Positions 1 through 11,311 of a stretch of 64,000 nucleotides of DNA are shown here, in pieces (the first letter of the stretch is position 1; the number at the start of each line of letters is the position of its first letter). Source of the stretch: Scedosporium boydii (lineage: Eukaryota; Ascomycota; Sordariomycetes; Microascales; Microascaceae). The stretch lies in assembly GCA_002221725.1 (NCBI GenBank), contig NJFT01000136.1, positions 46,243-110,242 on the forward strand, in the 5' to 3' direction. The notes beneath the pieces are model-generated. The model saw only the letters and a program-made list of their open reading frames with translations. It had not been told where the DNA came from and searched no databases. The translations under genes were made by a program, and so were the position numbers.

Positions 1-211
1 ACAGACTGCATCATCAATACGACTGGAGAACCGAGAAGTGGAACTCCTCACTCGACCAATTGTAGAATACCGAATTCTGGACGACGTGCTCTCTTTCCTC
101 GCACATGTGGATCTTAGTGACCGTACAAAAGCCGAGAAGCCCCAACTCGCTCCTCATTCCTCCGTGGACAATTTACATTGTAACAGTATTGGGAGCAGTT
201 GTGAAGCAGTA

Positions 212-1861
212 ATGAGCTCCTCGATTCTCAAAACGTTGTCGGTGGGCATCTCCCTGGCCCGGGAGCTCTCCTGGTCAGAGATTGGGATCATTGCCTCCGT
301 TCTGGTAAGAATCAAGCATCTTTTGTGCCCCTTTCTTGTCCAGCACACCTTCCCTGCCGACTTCTCTTACTAGTCTCTCCTCCCGTATCTATCTTGAACA
401 GAGGTTAACCTGTGGTAGGTTGCAAGCGTCCCTGTTGTTCGGTTCGTCTATAATGTCTGGTTCCATCCACTGGCCGGATTCCCAGGTCCCATACTCTACG
501 CCGGGTCCAACCTGCCCAAAGTCATCCAACAGCTGAGAGGCAGCATTACCTACAAGGCACATGAGCTACATGAGATCTATGGTCCTGTTGTCCGCATCTC
601 GCCGGGCGAACTGTCATACATATCCGCCCAGGCTTGGAAGGATATATGTGCTGGTTCTAAAGGCAAAGAGCCGATGCCGTTGAATCCCATCTATGGCCAA
701 CATGAAGTCGAGTCCTTCGGTACACTGAGCATGCTCTGGCAGGTCAGTCATGTGGAACATGCCAGACAGCGCCGCATCATGGCCCCCGTATTCTCCGACA
801 AGTCGCTGATGGAACAAGAACCCATCATCACCAAGTACGCGGCACTTCTCATGCAACGTATGCGTGAAAATTCCGGGAAGACCGTTGATCTCTGCTCCTG
901 GTTCAACTTCACAACATTCGACATCATCGGAGATCTTACTTTTGGTGAACCGTTCGAGTGTCTCCAGGAATCGCGGCTCCATCCTTGGATCTCTTTCGTC
1001 TTCTCGCGTCTAAGTTTGATGCTGTACAGCCAAATCATCGCAACCATGGGGTCGCTCGGCGCAGCGGTCAAGCTGATGATTCCAAGTCACATCAAGCACG
1101 ACTTCGTGAAACACGTGGCCTTCACCAAGGACAAAGTTGATCGGCGACGCCAAAGGGAGATGAACAGGTCTGACTTCATGACCCACATCCTTGAGCATAC
1201 CGAAAAGGAGAACGGAATGAGCCTCAGTGAACTCTATGCCAACTCTCAAATCCTCGTCATGGCTGGCTCTGAGACCTCGGCGACTCTTCTTGGAGTGACT
1301 GCGTACCATCTCATGACCAACCCTGACAAGCTGAGGAAGCTGACGGAGGAGGTCCGCTCCATGTTTTCTTCCGAGGACGAAATCACTTTCTCAAGCATTC
1401 CCAAACTCCCTTATTTGATTGCGGTTATAAATGAGAGCCTACGCATACATCCTCCGGTTCCCGCAGGCATCCATCGGTTCGTGCCGAAAGGAGGTGCGTT
1501 CATTGACGGGAGGTATGTGCCGGAAGGCGCAGACGTTTACATCACACAGTGGGCGGCCTTCCACTCGAAAGACAACTTCGCTGATCCATACCTCTTTGTG
1601 CCGGAACGATGGCTCGGAGACGAGCGATATGCAGACGACAACCGTGAGGTTTTCCAGCCTTTCAGCCTTGGTCCTAGGAACTGCATTGGCCGCAGTCTTG
1701 CTTACATGGAATCACGGCTGGTGATTGCGCGGATGGTTTGGAATTTCGACCTCCATTTGATGCCCGAGAGTGAGAACTGGCTTCCGCAGAAAACTATTGT
1801 TCTCTACGAGAAAAAGCCCTTGTATGCACGTCTCTCGACCGTGCACCACCCGTCTGTGTAA
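212..1861 (+). CDS. Cytochrome P450 monooxygenase (2 exons)
   Basis: Microsomal haem-thiolate monooxygenase, about 511 aa, a normal length for a fungal P450. Exon 1 is 212-304 and exon 2 is 419-1861; the 114-nt intron starts GTAAGA, ends GGTAG and keeps phase 0. The junction lies inside the hydrophobic N-terminal anchor, which is followed by the FHPLAGFPGP hinge. Visible motifs are the helix-I oxygen-binding AGSET (residues about 313-317), the ExxR pair E370/R373 (ESLR), PERW, and the haem loop FSLGPRNCIG with the ligand Cys at about 453. All residues needed for activity are present. The overall look is of the fungal CYP65-like (isotrichodermin C-15 hydroxylase-like) group, which is inference. 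It lies 1.5 kb upstream of a terpene cyclase on the same strand, so terpene oxidation is the likely job. The ATG at 212 is chosen because it gives a complete anchor; the frame is open further upstream. Confidence 0.9.
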
Positions 1862-3341
1862 CGTCCGTCACCGGCCACGACAAACACGATAATTACCTAA
1901 AAAGCGGACGTTGCACAATTTTTTTGTTTCTTCACTTTTGTTGAATTGTCAGCCGGTCTTAAGGTTGTAGCGGATTCCTATGTTTTGGGGAATCGATGGC
2001 TGGAAATAACGAAGCCGCCATGTTGTGAACTTGTGCCCGCGCTTGTGGCGCTTGTTGGAACGACCACTTGCAACAATACCAATGGCATCCGAACTCCATG
2101 CTACGGCTACACTGTCCCCATCAAAGCAAGGGTCACTTAATGTTGGATTCGCGTGGGCAAGTGTTAGGGAGATTTTCGCATAGATTGATCATTTTCGAAA
2201 CTTAGCAAATACTTTTCTTTGAGGCACTTGCCAGGTAATCCCTGTCACACCTGAAAGGTGCATATTTAACGGCGTCAAATTTCCCAATGGTTACGTCTGA
2301 TAGTATTGATAAAGGGATATAAGGTTATGGCTTCTGGGTGGGGTACAAGGGAGACTGGAAGGGTACGGATATGGAGCTGTATCGCTCACTCTTGCGCTTT
2401 CTGGCCCACTTACTGACACGTTTTGCTCTTGGGCTTCCTGGCCAAGCAAGAAGCGGTGAGGAGAGAAAATGCAACACCATTTCCTGCTTACATCTGGCAA
2501 GCAACAGAGAGAGGGGAATCTGGGTGCGGGGGAGATAGACGGGATGCCCAAAATGGAGACGCAGGTTCTCTGATGTAGGATAAGGCCCGAACGGTGACGC
2601 TTGGCGGCCACCTCCTCCAGCCCGGAGGTACTGCCGATAGGTCAGGGGAATGGTGGTGATTAGAGGTGGTGATTAGAGCCATATGCGAGTCTTTCCGAAG
2701 TGTGGCTCGGAGATAGAATCAGATGAGGGGTGACAGCCTCTCGGGCACCTCTGGCGGGGAAGCGAGCTACGAACTATCATGAAATGTAACCGGTTTCTGC
2801 AGAGATGCAGGATATTCGCAAGAGACGCTAGCCAGAATCAGTTATCTGACCTCCACCTTGGTCTGTATGCAAGTTCCTTCAGAGTCGTTTGTGGGCATCC
2901 GGAATCTGGTCCAGCAGCACGTAGACAACTGGCAGCTTGTGATTCGACAGAGCACATTAGAGCAAGTCGGGTTGCCACCGATGTGTCATATAGGCTCGTT
3001 GAATCCGTGGGTCCTATCCTATGTGTCTATGCGTCTCGTCTCTAAGCTTCCTGTTCCATATGCAGCAAGATGGATCCGGTGGTTGGCTACTAAGTGGTCA
3101 GGGCAGGGCTCCATACGCTTCGTAGGACTAACATAAAAGCAGCGATCTGGGGTTATGGTGGAAGTCAGATCATGCTGTCCCATCTTTTCCAGACAACCAT
3201 AAACCACAATCATTCAGCTTCTGTTCTGATACAAGCAGGATTTTAACTGACATTCAAAACACAACTGTTGCTATTTCTGCTGAATCCCTCTCATAATAAT
3301 CATTCTACAGATCGTATCCTTCCCCCAGGTCGTGAAGAGAG
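1862..3341. other. Intergenic, P450 to terpene cyclase
   Basis: About 1.5 kb with only short overlapping open frames on both strands and no recognisable domain. It presumably holds the P450 3' end and the terpene cyclase promoter. I see no repeat or RNA gene. Confidence 0.5.
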
Positions 3342-4921
3342 ATGGCGTCAAATAATGAAGCTCACACGAAGCTGATCACCGAGCTTCAGGGTCAGGTGAT
3401 GCATGTTCCAAACATGCTCGAGGTGCTCTCCAACTGGCCTTCCTGCGGTCGGAGTAAATACTACAGGCGCCTCAAAGGAAGACTTGATGATATTGTCGAA
3501 AGGTTGGTCTCTCGGCACGTATCATAGATGTGAGCTGATGATTGTTCTACACGCAGGGTATACCCGGACGAGAAGAAGAGGAGAAGGGCCTCGAAGAATG
3601 ACTTTGCCCTCTTTACATCGATGTAAGTTTATGTGTCTGCCGAACCCTGTTGATTCTCGAGCTTACTCCCGGCCGCAGCTGGTATCCCGAGGCAGATTGG
3701 GAAAGGCTGTATGCATGCGGTGTCTTTTCATTTTGGATCTTTGTTTGTGACGACACGATGGATGCAAATGACGAGGCGCTTGCCCTCGATTTCGAGGCAT
3801 CTAATCGTTACAGACAGCAAGTTCTCGAGTATACTAGGTATTGGCTGGGCCTGGACCCCGAGGACTCCCAGGCCAGTGTTTTTGGAAAGTTATTTTCCTG
3901 GCTCCTGCCGGAGAAAGGGTGGCTTCGACGCCAGTTTGGGCTGAGCTACAAGACGGAGCCTCCCAGTCCTAACGAGCCGTGTGCCGTGTTCAAGGAATTC
4001 GGCCAGTTGGTCCAGCGAACGCGCAGCAAAGGTTTGTGTTGAGATAGCAGCTCAAAAGGAAAAACAGAAAATTCTCTGTGGCTTACCCACTCGATCCTAG
4101 AATTCCGGGAACTGTTTCAACGAGAGCTCAAATTCTACTTTGACCTCTGTGCGGTTGAACAAAGAGAGCGACTTACCGGCGAGACCGCGACCGATTTCAA
4201 AAGTTATCTAAACATTCGGTTCGGCACTTCTGCCGTCCGCGTCTACTGTCTCATTACAGAGTGAGAGACTGCCTTTGTTCATTCCTGACGAAAAGCTGTG
4301 CTGACATGGACCCAGAGTTGCCCTTGGCACACAGCTACCGGTCTGGCTTCATGACACTCCAGAGATGCAGGCATTGTGGAAAGAGGCCAACATCAATATT
4401 ATCATGTTGGTTGGCCCAAGAACCCCCAACTCACCCTAGAATTTGTTTGAAAGATGTATGCTTACCTGCCTACACATAACGTAGCGGCAACGATATCCTA
4501 TCCGCAAAGAAGGAACTAGTAAGTCATTGTTTCTGGCCCCGACGACGAAAACGCTAACCGTTTGAAGGCGGCTGGTTGCGTCCATAACGCTATTCCAATC
4601 ATGTACCACCAAGGAAAGTCTCTTGACGCCGTCATCCCCGAGCTCATGCTGGAGCTCCAGGCATGCCGGGACCGCTTCGATGAAGCTGCGATGGTAGTTG
4701 AAAAGCTCGCAGCTAAGTCCGGCGTTAAAGTCCACGGTGATGTTGTCCAGTACATCGATGGGCTGCGCACGATCGCGGCGGGCACCATAGAATTCTGGTA
4801 AGACATTTCTAACAGTTAATAGCTTCGGGCAGGTTGCTAAATCTTCTCTAGCAAAATTGCTGAACGATACGGTCTCGAGAAATATTTCAATAATGACGGG
4901 ACCATGGACGTTGTGCTCTAG
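3342..4921 (+). CDS. Class I terpene cyclase (8 exons)
   Basis: Metal-dependent terpene synthase of the fungal sesquiterpene-cyclase type, which ionises a prenyl diphosphate and cyclises it. My exons are 3342-3502, 3557-3622, 3679-4031, 4101-4260, 4316-4405, 4485-4518, 4568-4797 and 4852-4921; they total 1,164 nt and close as 387 aa. The Mg-binding aspartate-rich motif DDTMD is at residues 100-104. The NSE triad NDILSAKKE starts at about residue 279, and ERYGL near the C-terminus carries the diphosphate-sensing Arg-Tyr. All metal ligands are present. The gap between DDxxD and NSE (about 179 residues) is longer than the 125-130 I know from aristolochene and trichodiene synthases, so the product class is open. 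The residue before KIAERY reads Cys, where Trp is common. The junctions at 4406 and 4567 are the least certain. The P450 upstream suggests a small terpenoid locus. Confidence 0.88.
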
Positions 4922-5668
4922 CCGCCGAAAGCAGTCGCGGGAGATTGAATAAGACGCGAAAACAATTCACTTAGTTCCTTGAACAAAGGTCAGACCCAGA
5001 CGTTGTGCTTTATTTCGGCGCATGCTGGCCGTTTGCTTTGCGGAGTGGTCTATATATTGGTGTTTTTTTCTCTTTGGGCAGAAATGTGACAGCTGATGAT
5101 TTCGAGTAACAATGATAATGAAATTGATGGATGTACTTTTCTTAAATCTGGAATATGAACGAACACTTTTCTACGAGAGGATGCTGAATCCCGGCATCGC
5201 TGAAGCTAGCTCTTTGTTTGAATTCCTAGTTTCCGACGAGGAATGGGTCCTAGGTAACAAATTCACGGAAGCCGGTAGACGTTATCATCGCTGAACCCGC
5301 GTCCGAAGGGAGAATCTTGATCACTGTCATCACGAGCCCCCCATCTTAGGCTCCTATCGGCGATGTGTGAGTTGATTTCCGTTAGTTGCGGCTTTTCACT
5401 TCTTTGACAGTGAATTTGCCGTCTGTTTCTCTGTTGTGGTTCAGGTGTTCGCGTACGCGCCGTGGAGAGCTAGTACAAATCGTTGGCAAGTTTGACTGTG
5501 CGCGTAGCCTGGGCCGGCTGACGAGGCGTCGATGTTGAGAAGAACGACTCCGGGATTTCGAGGACGGTTGAGATTCAGCGGGTGTCTGTCCATGGAGCAT
5601 GACTAAGAACAGCACAACGCGTCGTCTTCGAACTCGACACCAATACACGGGCTTACTTCCATTCACAT
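4922..5668. other. Intergenic after terpene cyclase
   Basis: Contains a 60-codon open frame at 5112-5294 (+) with no family resemblance. Otherwise nothing recognised. Confidence 0.4.
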
Positions 5669-6064
5669 GTGATCTCTACTGACGCATATCCAAAGCTCTC
5701 CGCCCCTCCTTCTGGCATTTTGAGCACTTGCTTCTTGTTAACCAACCCGCCATCAACGCCTCTCGGTATGGCATCCATCACCCAGGCCCCAATGGACCAC
5801 AGGGTCAGCGACATCTTCGAGCTTGAGAAAAAGTTGCATGACATACCAAACTCGACACTCTCTGACGCCAAACTCATCAAGATGGGAATTCGCAGAGGTC
5901 CGCTCCTTGATGTGAACATCTCGGCCACCGCTGGCTCTCCGCCAGTGTTCTTTCACCCGCTCGCAGACAGTGAGCAACTGAGGAGCGCCATTAACGCCCA
6001 CGAAAAGGAGGCTATGGGTTGGGGCATCTATCATCGGGATCATCCTGAACTCCATCATGGCTAG
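5669..6064 (+). CDS. Hypothetical protein, 131 aa or shorter
   Basis: Single open frame of 131 codons; an internal ATG at 5768 would give a protein of about 98 aa. The sequence is hydrophilic, begins with a short hydrophobic patch if the upstream ATG is used, and ends in a His-rich tail. I recognise no domain. It could be a small orphan gene or the remnant of a longer one, because no neighbouring frame clearly extends it. The opposite strand carries an open frame of similar length, which lowers confidence that this one is coding. Confidence 0.3.
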   Translation: MISTDAYPKLSAPPSGILSTCFLLTNPPSTPLGMASITQAPMDHRVSDIFELEKKLHDIPNSTLSDAKLIKMGIRRGPLLDVNISATAGSPPVFFHPLADSEQLRSAINAHEKEAMGWGIYHRDHPELHHG

Positions 6065-6902
6065 CGCGCCCGCTTGCTGGTAGTTCCACTTTCAAACTCT
6101 GTGCCATCTTGGCGGAAGAGACGAGTCCGTCATGATGCGATTCGTTATGATTGTTTCGCGGTGAGACCACGCGTGGGTCATTTGTCAGTAGCTGCTTGAT
6201 CGTGGCTAGATTCGGAGTCGGTAACTTCAGCGGTCAACTTGCTCACTATTTCAGAGAATGGCATCCAAGCTGCCGTGTGATTTTTCAGGGCTTTCCCACT
6301 TCCAGAGTTTGGGATAGTGGGATAGCAGATGTGGCGGAATAATGTGAGTCGTCTGAGCTGACTTTGAGGCTAAAGAAGAAAGAACAGAGTGGACTAGCTA
6401 TTAGTTATCACAAGGCCAATCTAGGTGTTTCCGAGAGGATGGTCACAGATGTTAGAATTCAACCTCAACCTTCAGGTGACACGAGATGCATCTTGTTTGT
6501 GATCTCGCCTCAAACATTCTCAGAGACTACCTCTCAGTAGCGGAAACGCGGTCCACCCTGCCCCAGGGAACGTCCTAGAGAAGCGGCCAATTAAGTCCCA
6601 GAAAACTCGACGGCTAGTTTGTTCCTATCTAACTCTTGAGAAGAAGAACGGTGACGATACATTAGTCGATCACTTCAAGTAAAATAGATTGAACTTTCTC
6701 AATCACCCCAATACCATCGAACCCCGCTCCCGCCCTGACATTTGACCAGGCTGTGCTGGCAGCAGCTTATTTCACCCGTTTACTCATATTAACTTGCGGG
6801 GAATCTCACGTCTCCTCGTTCTCCACCCAATTTTCACTGCCCTTTAAGCTATTGTTCGATTGTTTTTTCACTTCTACTACCGCTTCGAAGGTTAGACCAA
6901 AA
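6065..6902. other. Intergenic
   Basis: About 0.8 kb upstream of the next gene. The frame of that gene stays open back to 6753, but the ATG at 6903 fits the conserved start of the family better. Nothing else is recognised. Confidence 0.4.
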
Positions 6903-8318
6903 ATGGCTGTTGCATTGAATGAGCTCGTTTCCACATGGGACGTAAATTACCAGCGCGAAAGTCCCCTTTTCAGCGCCAACTTCCCCGCCGAGATACGACT
7001 CTTGATTTACCATTATGTATTTGCTGATTCCGACCAGCCTTCCATCCCGTTCGACTTCCGCGTGAAAAACCATCACGACGGTGACCACGATGACGACGGG
7101 GCCCTCGAACCCGATTTTTGCAGCGATCTCATTGAGAACGAGACCGAACCGCCGAGTACTGTAGGGTATGACTGGTTTGATCCGGAGAACTTTCCAGAAA
7201 ACGAGCCGAACTTCGACTCTTCCGGGGAGGTCGAGCCCACGCTGAGCCAGGATGACGAAGAGCCTGAGCCGGGTCAGCGAGATCCCACTGTCGGAGATAG
7301 ATACGGCATTTACGCGCCTGACCCGTCTGTTGCTAATTGGCGGACTCAGGAGACGGGTGACTGGACATCCCGCCGCTATATCAGACCCGGCTGTACAGGC
7401 TGCCGCAAACACGACACCGCTCTCCTACGCACATGCCGCCGAGTTTACCTCGAGGCCCGGCTTCAGTTACCAAGCGCATACGAATATCGCTTTTGGGCGC
7501 TTCGCGGACCCCCGCACCGGCATCTCGAGCTATTTTACGGCGGTCTTACCATCGAGCAGGCAAACTGTATCAATTCGGTTGAAGTCAACGTTCAGATGTT
7601 CTGGCTCGAGGGTTCCTTCCTCCGATCCTGCGCGAATGAACCCTATTATTTCCGTTGTATTAAGAATCTTCGCCTTATTGTCGAAAAAGGCGACTGGTGG
7701 TACAACGAGACAAATGAACCCCTCTACATCACACCGTTCGGGGGGAAAATGACCGCTATGAAGACGCAGATGACAGAGACCAAGAATTTCGGCAAGACGC
7801 CTCCCCGAGAAACGCCAGAAGCAAAATGGCAAACCCCTGTTGACTTTGGTTGCGACTCATGGGGTTTGGCCTTCCGTTGGATGCCCAAGTTGGAGACACT
7901 TACCATCGAGTTGGAGACCGCCGAGCACCAGAAATGCGAGCTTGAACCCATTGTCGAGTGGGCCGCCCGCACATGGCGCTTCCCTCTCGGCCCCAAGCGC
8001 AAGGATAATTGCACGTACCTCTCGGCTCACGGGAATCCCGTGGAGAAGATGAGTTGGCGGGGCACGTCGGCTCAGTGGCCCGATAGATGCCCGTCATGTC
8101 GTTCTCACTGGGTGTATCATCAGCAGGACGAATGCCCATCTTGTCAGCGATTTAACCTACTAAGGAGGAGGAAGGTGGGGCCGCGGCTCTACAGCTGGAC
8201 GGTGAAGTGGACACCGAGAGTGGGCAGGACATGGGTTCCGCCGGTTACTGACAACCACGAAGAAGAGTGTGATTGTAAGAGTTATCATGCCGAGCCAGCG
8301 GTGCATGATATGTGGTGA
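6903..8318 (+). CDS. F-box-like (2EXR-type) fungal hypothetical protein with zinc-ribbon tail
   Basis: Intronless gene of 471 aa from the ATG at 6903. Near the N-terminus, FPAEIRLLIYHYVF followed later by LLRTCRRVYLEA is the pattern of the expanded fungal 2EXR/DUF7730 F-box-like families, whose members are mostly uncharacterised and thought to bind partner proteins. An acidic, low-complexity stretch rich in Asp, Glu and Pro separates the two halves. Near the C-terminus two CPSC pairs (CPSCRSHW and CPSCQRF) look like a four-cysteine zinc ribbon. An extra CTGC motif lies just before LLRTCRRV. A role in ubiquitin-ligase adaptor assembly is a family-level guess only. The alternative start at 6753 would add a 50-residue extension that looks like untranslated leader. 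Confidence 0.75.
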   Translation: MAVALNELVSTWDVNYQRESPLFSANFPAEIRLLIYHYVFADSDQPSIPFDFRVKNHHDGDHDDDGALEPDFCSDLIENETEPPSTVGYDWFDPENFPENEPNFDSSGEVEPTLSQDDEEPEPGQRDPTVGDRYGIYAPDPSVANWRTQETGDWTSRRYIRPGCTGCRKHDTALLRTCRRVYLEARLQLPSAYEYRFWALRGPPHRHLELFYGGLTIEQANCINSVEVNVQMFWLEGSFLRSCANEPYYFRCIKNLRLIVEKGDWWYNETNEPLYITPFGGKMTAMKTQMTETKNFGKTPPRETPEAKWQTPVDFGCDSWGLAFRWMPKLETLTIELETAEHQKCELEPIVEWAARTWRFPLGPKRKDNCTYLSAHGNPVEKMSWRGTSAQWPDRCPSCRSHWVYHQQDECPSCQRFNLLRRRKVGPRLYSWTVKWTPRVGRTWVPPVTDNHEEECDCKSYHAEPAVHDMW

Positions 8319-8952
8319 AATGCGGGCCTGGCCTCAGAGTCGACGAGCTGAGTCTCCATGATTGTCTTGATATTCTTTCCCCCTGCCCGTCCACGACTTG
8401 ACAGAATGTATGCTTGCGCTTCTGGTCCATTCTTTGTTTGCTGCGACGCAATTTGATTTCAATGATGAAGTAGGAAGTGGCGCTGTAGTTCCCCAAGCCA
8501 AGGATTTATGCCTGCTGTATTAACACCTCGACATATATGTCCATCCTAGTTCTGGTACTCGCCGGGGATTTCTCGTAGGTCGCACTCCATTTCGTCAAGT
8601 CTTTCTGCTCTCTCGCTGTATATCGGAAGCCGGTGCAACATATTTCCAGTTCTACAAATACCTTTGATCCTGCAAATGCAGAGGACATCAAGCTACGTAT
8701 ACCTCGGCGTGGAGGGCTGGTCCCTGACTCGTGTCTTGTCTCGTGTATGTCCCTCATTTGCCGTGAAGATTCGGGGTAGCTCGATTTGGGTTAAGGTCAC
8801 CGATGTCTTTAGTAAAAGCCGAGCACAAACAGTTCGGAGCAGAATAAATGCAGAGAATTAAAATTTATTACTGTTGCAGATAGCATCCATCTTGTCTCTC
8901 GCGGCCAGGTCGCTGATAAAATTCTAAGAATCGAAAATAGGGAGCCGGGCTA
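8319..8952. other. Intergenic, convergent 3' ends
   Basis: About 0.6 kb between the convergent 2EXR-type and GNAT genes. Only short shadow frames are present; nothing else is recognised. Confidence 0.4.
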
Positions 8953-9510
8953 TTAATACCCCGGCCTGAACGTGCAAAATACCAGCAAGTCCATGATCGT
9001 ATCGTTTTTCTTGATGGCTTTCTTCATCCTCCCTTCCAACGTATAACCCGCCTTCTCGAGGACCCGACAGCTGGCGTCATTTCCCTCAAACACCTGTGCC
9101 TCTATTCGAATAACATGATCAAAATTTTCAAACGTCCATTTGGAAAAGGCAACAACGGCTTCTGTCGCAATGCCCCGGTACCAATGGCCCTCGCCCAGCC
9201 AGTAACCGATCTCAACTGTGATGTAGCCAACGTCCTCCCGTGGTTTTATACCAATGCCACCGATGGCCAAGCCAGATTCTGGTAGGCAGATAGCGAAGCT
9301 GTGCGGCGGAGAGACAGACATGGCTTGAGTAACCCAGTTCTTACCGTTCGCGATGGTGTAAGGGTGAGGAAAGCGGTTGGTCATCCATCGAGCTATCTTC
9401 GGGTTATTCGCTTCTTTGGCGATGGCCTCGGCATCTCGTTCGCAATAGGGTCGAATTGTAGACTGAGAAAGTCGGAGGATCGGCTCGGGAGCAACTTCGG
9501 ACAGAGACAT
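8953..9510 (-). CDS. GNAT N-acetyltransferase (RimJ/RimL-like)
   Basis: A 185-aa acetyltransferase of the Acetyltransf_3 type, which moves acetyl from acetyl-CoA to an amine or protein N-terminus. The N-terminal TIRPYCERDAEAIAKEANNP segment is the usual strand-helix opening. The core IGYWLGEGHWYRGIATEAV carries the acetyl-CoA pyrophosphate-binding loop of the RimJ/RimL group (Y-x-G-x-A-T-E). IRIEAQVFEGNDASCRVLEKAGY follows, with the conserved N-x-x-S-x-x-x-L-E-K-x-G-Y. I start at the ATG at 9510 (reverse strand), because the 91 extra codons upstream in the open frame have no domain character. The substrate is unknown. It is transcribed divergently from the methyltransferase at 10237. Confidence 0.85.
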   Translation of the reverse strand: MSLSEVAPEPILRLSQSTIRPYCERDAEAIAKEANNPKIARWMTNRFPHPYTIANGKNWVTQAMSVSPPHSFAICLPESGLAIGGIGIKPREDVGYITVEIGYWLGEGHWYRGIATEAVVAFSKWTFENFDHVIRIEAQVFEGNDASCRVLEKAGYTLEGRMKKAIKKNDTIMDLLVFCTFRPGY

Positions 9511-10236
9511 GGCTGGTGTCTTCAGAAGATGGATGAAATGAAGGGTTTGGCTGTTAGGTTTAATGGTAGTCTTGCGAAGACAATGACTCTCTAACGCGCC
9601 AATGGAGATGGAGGAACGAAGCAGCGTGATCAGTAGCCAATTATTATGCCACGGGCCGATCCCAGCGTCGAAAGGAGCTCTTCTTGTTTTTCTTGGATGT
9701 GGCCTGGATTGACTAGAAATGACTAGAAATGACTCCTCAGTTGCTGTTGATGTTGGAAGTGACAACCAGGTTTGAGTCATCAATCATCATTGATCCGTCT
9801 TACCCCACCTCGTTGGGCTTGAGGCTTGACCGACGAAATCCTCCATTTGGCAGGAGCAAGCTGCCACCAGCAACCGCGAAATCTGCTCACTTACGCGAAT
9901 GAAAATGTTCAATGTGCCGTTCTCTTTGCCCCCAGAGCCAGTGATAACAATGAACGTCAGAGTCGCTGAAGCCCACACTGTCAAAGTGGCTGACCATGGA
10001 CTTGTCACTTGGTATGACTATTTTCTCAAGTTATGTCAATACAGCAACATGGCCATCCGCGGCCCTTCCCAAGTACCGTAAGTTCTCGTATCTGCGCAAA
10101 AATACGACAGATGACACCTTCTAAATTAATCCTCCTTTTCGACTCCTCGAGTCCTCGACTCCTCGATTCTTCCACCTCGATCCTGCGGAGTGTACCGAGG
10201 TTTGCGTCCTTTCATTACATTTTTTTTTTTCTTGCA
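9511..10236. other. Divergent promoter region, GNAT and methyltransferase
   Basis: About 0.7 kb between two divergent start codons. It contains a short direct repeat of gactagaaat at 9713-9731, a run of CTCGA-type repeats around 10138-10175 and a T-tract at 10221-10230 just before the methyltransferase ATG. The frame of the methyltransferase is open back to 10033, but that extension has no domain character. Confidence 0.4.
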
Positions 10237-11165
10237 ATGCCAACATCCACCGACGCAGTTGTTAGCCTGTACGGCAAAATAGCCGAGGATGAGTGCACTC
10301 GACTTGCTACCCATCCTATGGAACGAGAGCTCACATTGCGAGCCATACGCCAAGGGCTCGCCTCCTCAACAGCTACTTCGCCCAAGCGCATTGCGGATAT
10401 TGGTGGTGGCCCTGGAAAGCTGGCTTTTGCGCTTGCCGATGAAGGGTATCATGTGGATCTCATAGATCTAAGTCCAGACTTAATTGACATGGCAAAAGCT
10501 GAGCAAGTCCAGCGCGCCTCGTCCGGCAGCAAATCGCTCCTAGCAAGCATCGCCGTTGGCAATGCCCTCGATGTGCCTGCGTTACAGGAGGATTCTTATG
10601 ACGTTGTTTTGCTTCTCGGACCTCTCTATCATCTGTTGGACGAATCCGAGCGCGTAAAGGCAGTTGAGAATGCTATCAGCCTCTCAAAGCCTCATGGGGG
10701 TCTAGTTTTGTGCGCTTTTGTCAGCGTCGAGGCGCATTTGAGGGACGTCGCGATGCGCGACCCTGCAAGGATTGTGAGGCAGAAGGATTTCTACACTCAA
10801 TATGTTCGTGTCCAATACCCACTCGTATAATGCATGTCTCGATCTAACCTCCTTGTCACGGTCGCCAGCTTACCTGCGGCCGCTATGAAAAGTTTAATGA
10901 GTCTCTTCATATGCACACCCAATCTTTCCACACCCACAGTTCGGACATACGTAGCTTTTTCTCGCGTAACTTTTCGGGGTCTGGAGACTTGATCGAGTTG
11001 CTCTCAACTGAGGGAATCCTAGGTGGTGGCCTTGACACGAAGCTCGCCGAAGGAAGCGACGAGATCATTCAGGCGTGGGCGGACTTGCTGTTCAACGAAT
11101 ACTCTAGGAAAGAGGAACATCTAGGGTGTGCCGACCATCTTCTAGCCATCCTACGTCGAAAGTGA
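10237..11165 (+). CDS. SAM-dependent class I methyltransferase (2 exons)
   Basis: Exons 10237-10803 and 10869-11165 joined in phase 0 give 287 aa; the 65-nt intron starts GTTCGT and ends GCCAG. The Rossmann motif I reads IADIGGGPGK at residues 52-61, followed by an acidic end of strand 2 (VDLIDLSPD) and YDVVLLLGPLYHL (motif II/post-II), all standard for class I SAM methyltransferases of the Methyltransf_11/25 type. The second exon carries a helical C-terminal lid. The small-molecule substrate cannot be told from sequence. Reading through the intron would end the protein six codons later, so the splice is needed to include the C-terminal domain. Confidence 0.85.
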
Positions 11166-11311
11166 GAAACTTCGAATTCGTGATTAGGCGAAAGTTGGGG
11201 TGGTGGGTGCGTTTACAACTGAGAAGGACGCACAAAGGAGTTAGTAGCTATTGAACATTCTCTTCTTTGAACATTATGCTTCTCCTTATATGGTACGGAC
11301 CTTCAAACATG

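Noticed and set aside
5112..5294. 60-codon open frame after the terpene cyclase
   Set aside because: Too short, with no homology or signal peptide recognised.
6849..7412. 187-codon frame opposite the 2EXR-type gene
   Set aside because: Shadow of a well-supported gene on the plus strand.
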